Positions 1 to 10,338 of a DNA stretch of 64,000 bases are shown piece after piece. A model generated the notes under the pieces. It searched no databases, was not told the origin of the DNA, and saw only the letters and a program-made list of their open reading frames with translations. Each line of letters starts with the position of its first letter. The first letter of the stretch is position 1. The position numbers were made by a program, and so were the translations under genes. This DNA comes from Microtetraspora niveoalba (GTDB lineage: Bacteria; Actinomycetota; Actinomycetes; Streptosporangiales; Streptosporangiaceae): NCBI RefSeq assembly GCF_001570405.1, contig NZ_BBYM01000010.1, positions 50,909-114,908 on the forward strand, read 5' to 3'.

Positions 1-332
1 CGCTGGTGGTGCGCGGGATGCAGACGCCGCCTCCGCCGGAGGGCGGCCCCACGACGATCACGCAGCCGACCCCGACCGCCGAGGACCCCGCGACACGTCC
101 TCCCAGGTCGGTCCCTCCGACCGTGGCGCCGTCCCGTATCCGGCCCACGCCAACCCGGCCGTCCCCTTCGGCGTCGGCTACCGTAAGCACGTCGGCTTCG
201 CCCACTCGGAAGCCGACGCCCTCCCCGACGCCCACTCCGAAGAGAACCCCGACCCCCACCCCGACGCCAAGTGACACTCAAGCTTCCACACCCACCCCAA
301 CACCCGCTAACTCGTCCAATACGGAGACGTGA
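1..332 (+). CDS. C-terminal tail of a gene cut by the left window edge
   Basis: The reading frame is open from the first bases of the window and ends at a TGA at 330-332. Only a low-complexity Pro/Thr/Ser-rich tail of about 100 residues is visible (repeated PTPTP and PSPTP stretches), with no catalytic motif. pknB begins about 70 bp downstream on the same strand. In actinobacterial pkn/pbp clusters the preceding gene is usually a PknA-type kinase or a penicillin-binding protein. Extracytoplasmic Pro/Thr-rich tails fit either one, so the identity is inference. The real start lies outside the window. Confidence 0.6.
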   Translation, partial: LVVRGMQTPPPPEGGPTTITQPTPTAEDPATRPPRSVPPTVAPSRIRPTPTRPSPSASATVSTSASPTRKPTPSPTPTPKRTPTPTPTPSDTQASTPTPTPANSSNTET

Positions 333-399
333 TGCGAAAAGGGGTCGATGATGGACACCGGCGGCACCCCAAGATGAACGGCAAGGGACAGTGCAGGAA

Positions 400-2268
<1,869 letters not shown>

Positions 2269-2295
2269 CGCCCCGGCGTAGCCCGTAGGTCGTGG

Positions 2296-2325
2296 AAGGG
2301 GCCCGCTCATCCGAGCGGGCCCCTT
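2296..2325 (+). terminator. Rho-independent-type hairpin after pknB
   Basis: A perfect GC-rich inverted repeat has arms AAGGGGCCCGCTC and GAGCGGGCCCCTT around a 4-nt loop, 27 bp after the pknB stop. It is followed by a short T/C stretch. It is well placed to end pknB transcription. Confidence 0.8.
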
Positions 2326-2339
2326 CTCGTCGTCTCGGG

Positions 2340-2504
2340 ATCCCATGAGGGGACGCCGCGGCCGACGGCGCGCGGTGGACCAGGGTTCCCGCCGGGCTGG
2401 GGATAGCGGGCGATGACTGCCGTCGGTCCTGGGAATGCGGGGGGCTTGCGCCGTCTCTGAGGGGACAGCTGTGGGCGATGGCCGCCGTTGCCCCTGAACG
2501 TGGA
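2340..2504. repeat. Intergenic segment with an imperfect direct repeat
   Basis: There is no convincing gene between pknB and the glutamine amidotransferase gene. Two loosely matching segments, each starting GGGCGATG followed by CCG-rich sequence and ending in GGCTT.CGCC, lie at about 2410-2453 and 2473-2518. The second copy runs into the terminator stem at 2505. This could be terminator duplication. No function is assigned. Confidence 0.35.
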
Positions 2505-2543
2505 GAGGGCTTCCGCCACTCGGGGGCAATGGCGGAAGCCCTC
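2505..2543 (-). terminator. Terminator hairpin of the TrpG/PabA gene
   Basis: A perfect 14-bp inverted repeat (arms GAGGGCTTCCGCCA and TGGCGGAAGCCCTC) encloses an 11-nt loop. It lies 30 bp beyond the stop of the minus-strand amidotransferase gene. Confidence 0.8.
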
Positions 2544-2573
2544 GTCTGTTAGTCGTGCCGGGGGGTGGAAGCG

Positions 2574-3161
2574 TTACACGATCCGGGCGAGCCAGTTGCC
2601 GAGGAGCCGGTGGCCGTGTTCGGAGAGGATCGACTCGGGGTGGAACTGGACGCCTTCGATGGGGGCGTCGCGGTGGCGCAGGCCCATGACGACGCCTTCC
2701 GGTGTGGTGGCGCTGACGTCGAGTACGGCGGGCACGTCGGTGACGACGAGGGAGTGGTAGCGCGTCATGGTGACGGGTGAGGGGATCCCGGCGAAGACGC
2801 CTTCGCCGTCGTGGACGATCTGGCTGGTGCGGCCGTGCATGAGTTCGGCGGCGGGGCCGACGGTGCCGCCGTAGGCGACGGCGATGGCCTGGTGGCCGAG
2901 GCAGACGCCGAGCAGGGGGATGCCGTGTGCGGCGCAGTGGTGGACCATGGGGACGCTGACTCCGGCGGCTTCGGGGGTGCCGGGTCCGGGGGAGACGAGC
3001 ACGCCGTCGTATCCGTCGGCGTCGTCCACGGTGACGTCGTCGCGGGGCCGGACGTCGCAGGCGGCGCCGAGCTCGCGCAGGTATTGCACGATGGTGTGGA
3101 CGAAGCTGTCGTGGTTGTCCACGACGAGGACACGGGCTGGGAATCGCGGTCGGTCGACCAT
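2574..3161 (-). CDS. Anthranilate/aminodeoxychorismate synthase glutaminase subunit (TrpG/PabA type)
   Basis: This class I glutamine amidotransferase of 195 residues releases ammonia from glutamine for a chorismate-using partner. Visible are the N-terminal strand LVVDNHDSF, the oxyanion motif SPGPG, the nucleophile Cys in GVCLGHQ and the His/Glu pair in HPESILSEHG. Length is normal for the family. Sequence alone does not separate TrpG (tryptophan) from PabA (folate), and no partner TrpE/PabB gene is in the window. A copy beside pknB and crgA is a common actinobacterial arrangement. It is divergent from crgA with 47 bp between the starts. Confidence 0.9.
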   Translation of the reverse strand: MVDRPRFPARVLVVDNHDSFVHTIVQYLRELGAACDVRPRDDVTVDDADGYDGVLVSPGPGTPEAAGVSVPMVHHCAAHGIPLLGVCLGHQAIAVAYGGTVGPAAELMHGRTSQIVHDGEGVFAGIPSPVTMTRYHSLVVTDVPAVLDVSATTPEGVVMGLRHRDAPIEGVQFHPESILSEHGHRLLGNWLARIV

Positions 3162-3208
3162 GCAGACTATCCTTACTCGGAACTGCGCCCACTAACGAGG
3201 GAACTGCC

Positions 3209-3454
3209 GTGCCGAAGTCCAAGATCCGCAAGAAGGCCGTCTACACGCCGCCGCAGAAGGCGCAGACGGTGAAGGTCAGCCCCCGGTGGCTCGCTCCGCT
3301 GATGGTCGTGTCCTGGATCCTCGGGGTCGCCTGGATCGCGGTGTACTACATCGCGCCGGACGCTCCGGGTCTGGGTGCCCTCGGCAACTGGAACCTGCTG
3401 ATCGGCTTCGGCATGATCATCTTCGGTGTGATCCTGTCGACCCGCTGGCGCTGA
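3209..3454 (+). CDS. crgA: Cell division protein CrgA
   Basis: This small membrane protein (81 residues) stabilises the actinobacterial divisome and coordinates growth with septation. The N-terminus is basic (MPKSKIRKKAVYTPP). Two membrane helices follow (about 30-50 and 60-77), ending STRWR, which is the family layout and length. The GTG start at 3209 has a GAGGGA site 6 nt upstream. It lies divergently from the amidotransferase gene and converges on the rhomboid gene. Confidence 0.95.
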   Translation: MPKSKIRKKAVYTPPQKAQTVKVSPRWLAPLMVVSWILGVAWIAVYYIAPDAPGLGALGNWNLLIGFGMIIFGVILSTRWR

Positions 3455-3463
3455 CGAAGATTG

Positions 3464-3495
3464 TTGTCCACAGGCTTATCCACACCTGTGGACAT
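3464..3495. promoter_or_regulatory. Hairpin built of DnaA-box-like 9-mers between convergent genes
   Basis: Three DnaA-box-like 9-mers are packed in 32 bp. TTGTCCACA at 3464-3472 is the high-GC actinobacterial form. TTATCCACA at 3476-3484 is the perfect consensus. ATGTCCACA lies on the opposite strand at 3487-3495. The outer two also form a perfect 10-bp inverted repeat (TGTCCACAGG / CCTGTGGACA). The element may therefore act as a bidirectional terminator for crgA and the rhomboid gene, as a DnaA-binding site, or both. Confidence 0.6.
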
Positions 3496-3500
3496 CCGGA

Positions 3501-4358
3501 TCACGCCATCACGCCGTACGGCGGCAATGTCAGCAGGATGATCGCCATGGCGGCGAGCACCGCGGCGACGGCGGAGAGCTGGACGGCGTTCCGGGATCGG
3601 CGGGGGGCGTAGACGAAGGCGGCGGCGATCGCGGTGCCGGTCACGAGCCCGCCGAGGTGGCCCTGCCAGCTGATCCCGGAGACCACGAAGGTCAGGACGA
3701 TGTTGATCCCGATCAGCCAGAGGACTCCGCGGGCGTCGAAGCCGAGTTTCCTGGACACGACGAAGAGCGCGCCGAACATTCCGTAGATCGCTCCGGACGC
3801 GCCGACGGCCAGGGAGCCGAAGAGGTAGACGGCGACGGAGCCGCCGAGCGCGGACAGCAGGTAGAGCGCGGCGAAGCGGAGGTGGCCGAGCCGCCGTTCC
3901 AGCTCGGGGCCGATGGCCCACAGTGCCCACATGTTGAAGAGGATGTGGGAGGCGGCCCAGGTGGACGTGAGCGGCGCGTGCAGGAACGCGCCGGTGATGA
4001 GGCGCCACCACTCGCCGTGGTAGATGCCGAGGGACCAGGTCGAGAAGCGGCCGATGACCTGGTCGGGGTCGGCGATCTCGGCGAGGTAGGCGAGCACGTT
4101 GATGATCAGCAGGGTCCAGGTCACGCGTGGTGTGGTGACCGTGGCCCCGCCGAACATCGCTTGCGTGCGCCGGACGCTCCGGTTGCCTTCCTGGACGCAT
4201 TCGACGCACTGGTGGCCGACGGCGGCGTCGCGCATGCAGTCAGGGCAGATGGAGCGCTCGCAGCGCTGGCATCGTACGTACGTCTCGCGCTCGGGGTGGC
4301 GGTAGCAGGTCGGCGCGGCTTCCGCCCCCGGGTGCGTCGGCGGTGGCTGGGAGGTCAT
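3501..4358 (-). CDS. Rhomboid-family intramembrane serine protease
   Basis: A 285-residue polytopic protease that would cleave transmembrane helices within the bilayer. The N-terminus carries a Cys/His cluster resembling a B-box zinc finger (CYRHPERETYVRCQRC, then CPDC...GHQC...C, about residues 18-58). Six or seven helices follow. The catalytic Ser sits in GASGAIYG and the catalytic His in GHLGG, and the HILFNMWAL loop is present. The N-terminal zinc-finger plus rhomboid layout is typical of actinobacterial members next to the cyclophilin gene. It is transcribed towards crgA. Confidence 0.92.
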   Translation of the reverse strand: MTSQPPPTHPGAEAAPTCYRHPERETYVRCQRCERSICPDCMRDAAVGHQCVECVQEGNRSVRRTQAMFGGATVTTPRVTWTLLIINVLAYLAEIADPDQVIGRFSTWSLGIYHGEWWRLITGAFLHAPLTSTWAASHILFNMWALWAIGPELERRLGHLRFAALYLLSALGGSVAVYLFGSLAVGASGAIYGMFGALFVVSRKLGFDARGVLWLIGINIVLTFVVSGISWQGHLGGLVTGTAIAAAFVYAPRRSRNAVQLSAVAAVLAAMAIILLTLPPYGVMA

Positions 4359-4409
4359 GGAGTCCTTCCGAAGGGCGTGTCCACGGCCTCCTAGCCTATA
4401 AGCCGTTTT

Positions 4410-4940
4410 TCACGAACGCTCGATGGTGACCTCTTCGAGGACCACGTCGTTCACGGGGCGGTCCTGCCGGCCGGTCGGGGTCTTGGCGATGGAGTCGACG
4501 ACCTCGGTGCCCTCGATGACCTCGCCGAAGATGGTGTGGCCCTGGTTGAGGTGGGGCTGCGGCGAGACGGTGATGAAGAACTGGGAGCCGTTGGTGCCCT
4601 TGCCGAAGCGCTTGCCGGCGTTGGCCATGGCGAGCAGGTAGGGCCGGTTGAAGATGTTCTCCGGGTGGATCTCGTCGTCGAAGCTGTAGCCGGGGCCGCC
4701 GATGCCCTGGCCGAGCGGGTCGCCGCCCTGGATCATGAAGCCGTTGATGACGCGGTGGAAGATCGTGCCGTCGTACAGCTTGGCGGTGCTCTTCTCCCCG
4801 GTCTCGGGGTGCGTCCACTCCCGGGTGCCTTCGGCGAGCTCGACGAAGTTGCGCACGGTCTTCGGCGCGAGGAACGGGAAGAGCTTGACCCGGATGGTGC
4901 CGTGATTGGTGCGAAGGTTCGCGATGAGGTTCTCAGCCAC
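4410..4940 (-). CDS. Cyclophilin-type peptidyl-prolyl cis-trans isomerase
   Basis: A 176-residue cytosolic cyclophilin that isomerises Xaa-Pro bonds. Visible are FHRVINGFMIQGGDP, the AMANAG strand and GSQFFITV of the active-site groove, and GHTIFGEVIEG near the end. No signal peptide is present. The frame stays open far upstream, but GTG at 4940 is preceded by an AAAGGGGGC ribosome site and gives the family N-terminus (AENLIANLRTNHGTI), so it is chosen. It is divergent from the next gene. Confidence 0.92.
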   Translation of the reverse strand: MAENLIANLRTNHGTIRVKLFPFLAPKTVRNFVELAEGTREWTHPETGEKSTAKLYDGTIFHRVINGFMIQGGDPLGQGIGGPGYSFDDEIHPENIFNRPYLLAMANAGKRFGKGTNGSQFFITVSPQPHLNQGHTIFGEVIEGTEVVDSIAKTPTGRQDRPVNDVVLEEVTIERS

Positions 4941-5090
4941 GATGGCCGCCCCCTTTTCGTGCGTGTTTCGGTTGTCCGTTGAACTTCGGTGAACAGCGTA
5001 TCGACCCGGCCTGCGGAGCCCGCTCATGATTGAGCCGCTTTGACACGGGAAGAGGGTCGTCACGGGGCCCCAACAACGGGGAGGTTTGTC

Positions 5091-5672
5091 GTGTCCCTGA
5101 CACTCAGAAGAACTCGCGTCAAAGTACCGACACCGCGGACGCGGTTGGGCCGTGTGAAGGCCCAGATGAGCCCGATGGCGGGCAAGATGAGCCCGATGGT
5201 CAGCAAGATGAGCCCGGTGGCGGGCAAGGTGGGCCCGATGGTGGGCAAGGTGACTCCGATGATGGGGAACGCGCGCGACGTCACCGCCACGCGCATCACC
5301 GATGCCCGGGTGTGGGCGGCGCCGAAGCTGGACCAGGCCGCGTGCACGGTCGAGGAGCAGCTCGCCCCGCGGGTGAGCTCTCTTCTGCACGAGGCGGCCA
5401 GGCGGGTCGATCCCGGCATGATGGCGAGGACCCGGCGCCGCTGGCCGATGCTGATGCTGTTCGCCGGTCTCGCGATCGGCGTGGCCGGCGCGGTGATGTA
5501 CCGGAACAGGTCCGGGCGGTGGACGGAGAGCATGAAGGACACCGCGGCGGAGGCCACCAGGTGGGCCGGCGAGAAGGCCGAGCAGGCCGGCGCCAGGGCC
5601 GGTGGCAAGGCCGAGCAGGCCGGAGGGAAGGTCGGCGGCAAGGCCGACGAGATCGCGGGAAAGATCCAGTAG
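5091..5672 (+). CDS. DUF5324-like single-helix membrane protein with heptapeptide repeats
   Basis: A 193-residue protein. It has a basic start, then five tandem 7-residue repeats of the type MSPMAGK (about residues 27-61), a soluble middle, one membrane helix (about 125-143) and an Ala/Gly/Lys tail of repeated AEQAG and GGKA units. It resembles DUF5324 proteins found beside the cyclophilin gene in other actinomycetes, a family recognised from memory. Function is unknown. GTG at 5091 is chosen because GGGGAGG ends 6 nt upstream. Confidence 0.75.
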   Translation: MSLTLRRTRVKVPTPRTRLGRVKAQMSPMAGKMSPMVSKMSPVAGKVGPMVGKVTPMMGNARDVTATRITDARVWAAPKLDQAACTVEEQLAPRVSSLLHEAARRVDPGMMARTRRRWPMLMLFAGLAIGVAGAVMYRNRSGRWTESMKDTAAEATRWAGEKAEQAGARAGGKAEQAGGKVGGKADEIAGKIQ

Positions 5673-5830
5673 TGCGTACGGCCGGCGCTCCGGCGCCGGT
5701 CGCACCACTGGCGGGCCGGCGCCTCAGGGCGCGCGGCCCGTTCTCGTTTCCCGGCCCGGATTTCCCCTCGCAGCGCGGATGCCCGCGCGTCCCGGTTTCC
5801 CCGCGTCGTGTTCCTCGGTGTCCGGTGCGT

Positions 5831-8101
5831 TCACTCTGCCGGAGGGGTGTCGCCGACCAGCCGGGCGAGCATGGCGGGCAGGTCGCCGTCGTGCAGCACG
5901 GTGAGGCGGCGGGTGGCCCTGGTGATCGCGACGTACAGGTCCTGGCCGCCCTTGGGCGACTGCGCGAGGATCTCGGCGGGCTGGACGACCACCACCGCGT
6001 CGAACTCCAGGCCCTTGCACCGGTTCACGGTGAGTACGGCGACCGGCGACTCCAGCGGGTCGCCCTCCTGGGGAAGGAGCGCGGCGATCTCCGCGTGCCG
6101 GGCGTCGGGGGTGAGCACCACGAGCCGCCCTTCCCCGATCGCCGCCAGCTCCTCCTCCGCCAGGGCGCGCAGGTCCGTCCCCTCGTACGGCAGGGCACGG
6201 GGAGGCGCCTCGCCGTCCCGCACGGACTCGGGAGGCTCCTGCTCCGGGGCGACCACCCTGAGCACGTCGGCGGCCACGTCCATGATCTCGGCAGGGGTCC
6301 GGTAGTTCACGAGCAGCCGCTCCTCGCGCCAGCGGCCCTTGACGTACGGGTCGAGGATCTCGCCCCATGAGCGGGCGCCGGCGGCGGAGCCGGTCTGCGC
6401 GATGTCGCCGACCACGGTGAGGGATCGGGCCGGGATCCGGCGCATGATGGTGCGCCACGCCATGGCGGACAGCTCCTGCGCCTCGTCCACGATCACGTGG
6501 CCGTACGCCCAGGAGCGGTCGGCCAGTGCGCGCTGCGCCGTGGTCACGGCCGGGCCGCCGTCGTGGTGCCGTGCGGCGAACGCCGCGGCCTCCATCATCC
6601 CGGTGAGGTCGGCGATCTCCAGGACGCCCTTCGCGTACGCCTCCTCCTCGTCGCGTTCCTCGGCGGCCGCCCGCTCGCGCGCCTTGGCCTCGGCGTCGTC
6701 CTCGCCGAGGAGCTCGGCGGCCTCGTCGAGCAGGGGCACGTCCCCGACCGTCCAGGGGGAGCCCGCCGGGCGGAGCAGCGCGTCGCGCTCCTCGTCGCCG
6801 AGCAGCCCGGCCGCGGCCGCGGCCAGCCGGGCCGGGTCCGAGAGCAGCTCGCCGACGAGCCGTTCCGGGGTGAGGTACGGCCACAGCTCCTCGAGCGCCG
6901 CCCGCACCGACTGCTGCTGCCAGAGGGCTTCGCGCGCGTAGCGCAGGTCCTCCTCGTCGTACGGCCGGTCGAGCTGCCTGGCCTCGTCCACGGCGAGGCC
7001 CATGAGCATCTTGTTGACGAACGACCGGCGGGCCAGGTTGTGCGGCCGGCCGAGGGCTCGCGCCCGGTCGCGGGCGCGCAGGCACGCGTCGTGGTCCAGG
7101 CGCAGCGCCATCCGCTCGACGACGACCTCGACGCCGCCGCGGATGGAGGTCCGCACGTCGATCAGCACCTCCAGGTCGCCGTCCGGCACACGCTGGCGGT
7201 CGCGTACGGCTGCCTCGATCACCTCGGCCATCCGCGGGTCGCCCTTGACCACGGCGACGGCGGGGACGTCGTCCGCGGTCGCGTGGACGCCGCGGTGCAG
7301 CTCGCCGACGCTGGACAGGACCACCTCGGTCTCGCCGAGCGAGGGCAGCACCTGGCTGATGTAGCGGCTGAACATGGCGTTCGGGCCGACCACGAGCACG
7401 CCGCGCCGCTCCAGCGTGGCGCGGTGCGCGTACAGGAGGTAGGCCGCCCGGTGGAGGGCGGCGACGGTCTTGCCGGTGCCCGGCCCTCCCTGGACGACGA
7501 GCGCCCCGCCGAGGCCGGACCGGATCACCCGGTCCTGCTCGGTCTGGATGGTGGCGACGACGTCGCCCATCCGTCCGGTGCGCCCGCGGCGCAGCGACGC
7601 CATCAGCGCGGCCTCGCCGACGAGGTTCCTCCGGTCGCGCTCGTCCATCCGGTCGAGGTCGAAGACCTCGTCGTCGAGCCCGGTGACGGTACGGCCCCGG
7701 GTGTGGATGTGCCTGCGGCGCACGAGGGAGCCCGGGTCGCTGGGGCTGGCGACGTAGAAGGACCGGGCGACGGGGGCCCTCCAGTCGATGAGGACGGAGT
7801 CGTGCTCGTCGTCGCGCAGCCCGATCCTGCCGATGTAGTAGGTCTCGCCGTCGGAGTCGTCGATCCGGCCGAAGCAGAGGCCGCGTTCGACCGCCGAGAG
7901 CTGGGTGACGCGGCGGGCGTGCTCGTCCGCGGACACCTCGCGCTCGATGAGGGCCTGCCGGGTGCCGCCCGCGCCGCCGCGGGCCAGGACGGTGGTCAAC
8001 GCCGCCTCGCTGCGCTGCCGTGCGGTGTCGAGCCGGTCGTACAGCATGGAGATGTAGGACTGTTCTTCCCTGATAGCGTCCGCGACTTGACGACTCGTCA
8101 T
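5831..8101 (-). CDS. helD: HelD/HelR-type superfamily 1 ATPase (RNA polymerase recycling factor)
   Basis: A 756-residue UvrD-like motor. The Walker A motif GGPGTGKT lies in the first third. DEAQELSAM acts as Walker B, and GDIAQTGS, VNYRTPAEIM and TVNRCKGLEFD are the later helicase motifs, ending with YVAITRATRRL. The N-terminal antiparallel helices (REEQSYISMLYDRLD...) and the DDEHDSVLIDWRAPVARSFY segment are typical of HelD proteins. HelD proteins remove stalled RNA polymerase, and actinobacterial HelR proteins protect it from rifampicin. No rifamycin-associated element is visible upstream, so a resistance role is open. Confidence 0.88.
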   Translation of the reverse strand: MTSRQVADAIREEQSYISMLYDRLDTARQRSEAALTTVLARGGAGGTRQALIEREVSADEHARRVTQLSAVERGLCFGRIDDSDGETYYIGRIGLRDDEHDSVLIDWRAPVARSFYVASPSDPGSLVRRRHIHTRGRTVTGLDDEVFDLDRMDERDRRNLVGEAALMASLRRGRTGRMGDVVATIQTEQDRVIRSGLGGALVVQGGPGTGKTVAALHRAAYLLYAHRATLERRGVLVVGPNAMFSRYISQVLPSLGETEVVLSSVGELHRGVHATADDVPAVAVVKGDPRMAEVIEAAVRDRQRVPDGDLEVLIDVRTSIRGGVEVVVERMALRLDHDACLRARDRARALGRPHNLARRSFVNKMLMGLAVDEARQLDRPYDEEDLRYAREALWQQQSVRAALEELWPYLTPERLVGELLSDPARLAAAAAGLLGDEERDALLRPAGSPWTVGDVPLLDEAAELLGEDDAEAKARERAAAEERDEEEAYAKGVLEIADLTGMMEAAAFAARHHDGGPAVTTAQRALADRSWAYGHVIVDEAQELSAMAWRTIMRRIPARSLTVVGDIAQTGSAAGARSWGEILDPYVKGRWREERLLVNYRTPAEIMDVAADVLRVVAPEQEPPESVRDGEAPPRALPYEGTDLRALAEEELAAIGEGRLVVLTPDARHAEIAALLPQEGDPLESPVAVLTVNRCKGLEFDAVVVVQPAEILAQSPKGGQDLYVAITRATRRLTVLHDGDLPAMLARLVGDTPPAE

Positions 8102-8282
8102 GGCTTTGCTACGATCCTATCGTTGGGTTTTTTGTTTGCCCTTCGAGACACAGAGGGTCGAGGATATCAGTTCTCCCCTCGCGTTGTCGTCCATCCCGCT
8201 TCTCGGTGCGTGTCGGCTCTCGCCCACCCCTCGGCCTTGCTCACACGGCCCACCGCTCGTCGCGCGGCCTTGCTCCCGCCTG

Positions 8283-8939
8283 TCAGGGTTCGACCAGGCC
8301 GGCCCGGATGGCGTACTTCGTCAGCTCGATCCGATCGCGCATGCCGAGCTTCTGCAGGATGTTGGCACGGTGCCGATCGACGGTCTTGACGCTGATGACG
8401 AGCGTCTCGGCGATCTCCTTCGACGAGTTCCCCTCCGCGATCAGCTTGACGATCTCCTCCTCGCGCGGAGTGAGGATGTTGTCCGGCATCGCCTCGCCCT
8501 GCCGGTTGCGCTGCAGGTAGTCGCGGATCAGCGCGGCGACCGCCCCGGGGTAGAGGAACGGCTCTCCGCGTACGGCCGCCCGGCACGCCTCGAGCAGGTC
8601 GCGATCCGCGACCGACTTCAGCACGTAGCCGGACGCGCCCGCCTTGAGCGCCTCGAAGAAGTACTGCTCGTTGTCGTACATCGACAAGATCAGGATCCGG
8701 ATGCCCGGCGCGCGGCGGGAGATCTCGCGCGCCGCCTGGATCCCGGTCATGCGCGGCATCGCGATGTCCAGGATGGCCAGGTCGATCTCCTCCTCGGAGG
8801 CGCGCTCGACCGCCTCCGCGCCGTCGGCCGCCTCGGCGACGACCGTGAGGTCCGGCTCCGCGTCGATGATCAGCCGTAGGCCCTGGCGGACTAGAGCGTG
8901 GTCGTCCGCCAGCAGGATCCGGGTCGTGGGCGTGTCCAC
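8283..8939 (-). CDS. NarL/FixJ-family response regulator
   Basis: 218 residues. The N-terminal receiver has the acidic pocket in LLADDHALVRQG, the phospho-acceptor Asp in DLAILDIAMP and the conserved Lys in YVLKSV. The C-terminal LuxR-type helix-turn-helix contains LTPREEEIVKLIAEGNSSKEIAE and SVKTVDRHRANIL. The GTG start at 8939 lies 5 bp after the histidine kinase stop, so the two are one operon and almost certainly cognate. The partner kinase shows no obvious ligand domain, so the stimulus is unknown. Targets are not evident. Confidence 0.93.
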   Translation of the reverse strand: MDTPTTRILLADDHALVRQGLRLIIDAEPDLTVVAEAADGAEAVERASEEEIDLAILDIAMPRMTGIQAAREISRRAPGIRILILSMYDNEQYFFEALKAGASGYVLKSVADRDLLEACRAAVRGEPFLYPGAVAALIRDYLQRNRQGEAMPDNILTPREEEIVKLIAEGNSSKEIAETLVISVKTVDRHRANILQKLGMRDRIELTKYAIRAGLVEP

Positions 8940-8944
8940 AGGGT

Positions 8945-9991
8945 TCAACTCCGTTCCGCCGTCTGCTCCGCCCCCGGCCGCGCGGGGAGGGGGATGACGA
9001 GCCGTATCTCCGTGCCGCCGCCGGGAGGCGAGGTGATGGTCAGGGACGCGCCGACGAGCAGGGCCCTCTCGCGCATGCCCCGGATGCCCGCGCCCTCCTG
9101 GAGCACCCCGCCACGGCCATTGTCGGCGACGCGCAGCACCACCGCGTCCGGCTCGGCCGTCAGCGACAACTCCACCCGGGTGGCCCCGGAGTGCCGGGTC
9201 ACGTTCGTAAGGCTCTCCTGCGTGATCCGATAGATGACGAGTTCGACGTCCCCGGACAGCGCGGGCAGGTCCGGGTCGGTCCTGCGGGTCACCGACAGCT
9301 TGCTGACCTGGGCGACGTCCGTCGCCAGCGCGCTGAGCGCACTGAGCAGCCCCAGATCCTCCAGCACGCCGGGGCGCAGCCTGCGGGCGATCTGCCGTAC
9401 CTCGTCCAGGCTGGAGCGGACCGTCTCCTGGACCGCGTGCAGGTCGTCGCGCAGGTCGTCCGGCGCGCGGTCGATGGCGCGCTTCAGGCCCAGCAACACC
9501 ACCGTGAGGGTCTGGCCGATCTCGTCGTGCAGTTCCCTGGCGATGCGCCCGCGTTCGGCCTCCTGCGCGGCCAGCGCGTGCGCGCTGCTGGTGCTGCGCT
9601 CGGCCTCCAGCCGGTCGAGCATGGCGTTGAAGGTCTCGACCAGATGGGTCAGGTCGCCGCTGCCGCGCAGGGCGAGCCGGTCGCCGCTGGACCGCAGCAG
9701 GTCGACCCGCTGCATCAGCGTCGCCAGCGCGCCGAGCGGCGCGAGGCCGGCGCGCAGCAGCAACGCGTTCGCGCCGAGGATCAGCGCCAGCCCGACCGTC
9801 AGGACCGGCACCTCTTTCAGGAGGACCGGGGAGGAGACGGTGGCCGGGGAGAGTGCGAGGATCAGCGTGCCCGCGGTGAAGACCAAGCCGTTGATCAAGA
9901 AGAGTCGCCAGAACAGCGTGCGGGGCGCCCTCCACCGGGAGCGGGACGCCTGGGTCCGCCCGCCCTCCTGCCGGTCGGCGAGATTGCTCAT
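8945..9991 (-). CDS. NarX/DesK-type sensor histidine kinase
   Basis: 348 residues. Two N-terminal membrane helices (about 28-48 and 60-85) enclose almost no extracytoplasmic loop, which suggests sensing in or near the membrane. A HAMP-like linker follows (about 85-140). The HisKA_3 dimerisation helix has the phosphorylated His in RIARELHDEIGQTLT. The ATPase domain has an N-box (ITQESLTNVTRHS) and G-boxes (VADNGRG, GIRGMRERA). It is co-transcribed with the response regulator. Confidence 0.93.
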   Translation of the reverse strand: MSNLADRQEGGRTQASRSRWRAPRTLFWRLFLINGLVFTAGTLILALSPATVSSPVLLKEVPVLTVGLALILGANALLLRAGLAPLGALATLMQRVDLLRSSGDRLALRGSGDLTHLVETFNAMLDRLEAERSTSSAHALAAQEAERGRIARELHDEIGQTLTVVLLGLKRAIDRAPDDLRDDLHAVQETVRSSLDEVRQIARRLRPGVLEDLGLLSALSALATDVAQVSKLSVTRRTDPDLPALSGDVELVIYRITQESLTNVTRHSGATRVELSLTAEPDAVVLRVADNGRGGVLQEGAGIRGMRERALLVGASLTITSPPGGGTEIRLVIPLPARPGAEQTAERS

Positions 9992-10338
9992 ACCCCCACC
10001 GTGGTGGGGGCGACGAGCGTTTGTCCATCCGGCCCATCACGCATTCGCGCGGGTCACCGCGCCGCCTCGTGCTCCGTTTCTACATGCCGTCCCCCATCGG
10101 GGATGGGTGCTGGACCCGATGGCGGCCGAGGGCCGCGCGCGGCGAGACTTGGAACGGCGGGAGCCCGGGGTCCCGCCGCCAAACGCCCAGGTGCCCGACG
10201 TACCCGCCGGCTCGCGGTGTGCCGTCCGGGTCCGCGCGTTCCGGTTCCGGTCGCGTCTCGGGTCACGGGCGTGCCGGGTTTCCGGCGTCGTGCCACGGCG
10301 TACGGGCATCGGGCGCCCGCGGGGGAGCGAGCGCGATT
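9992..10338. other. Gene-free GC-rich stretch between the two-component operon and the KhtT-like gene
   Basis: Overlapping open frames exist on both strands here, but none has a ribosome site or a recognisable domain. The leftmost part should contain the promoter of the histidine kinase operon, including a short inverted repeat around CCCCCACCGTGGTGGGGG just upstream of its start. Nothing else is supported. Confidence 0.4.

Noticed and set aside
8102-8282. Rifamycin-associated element upstream of the HelD gene
   Set aside because: I looked for the GC-rich inverted repeat linked to rifamycin-inducible genes and saw none. A TAGGAT box close to the start is present, but no matching -35.
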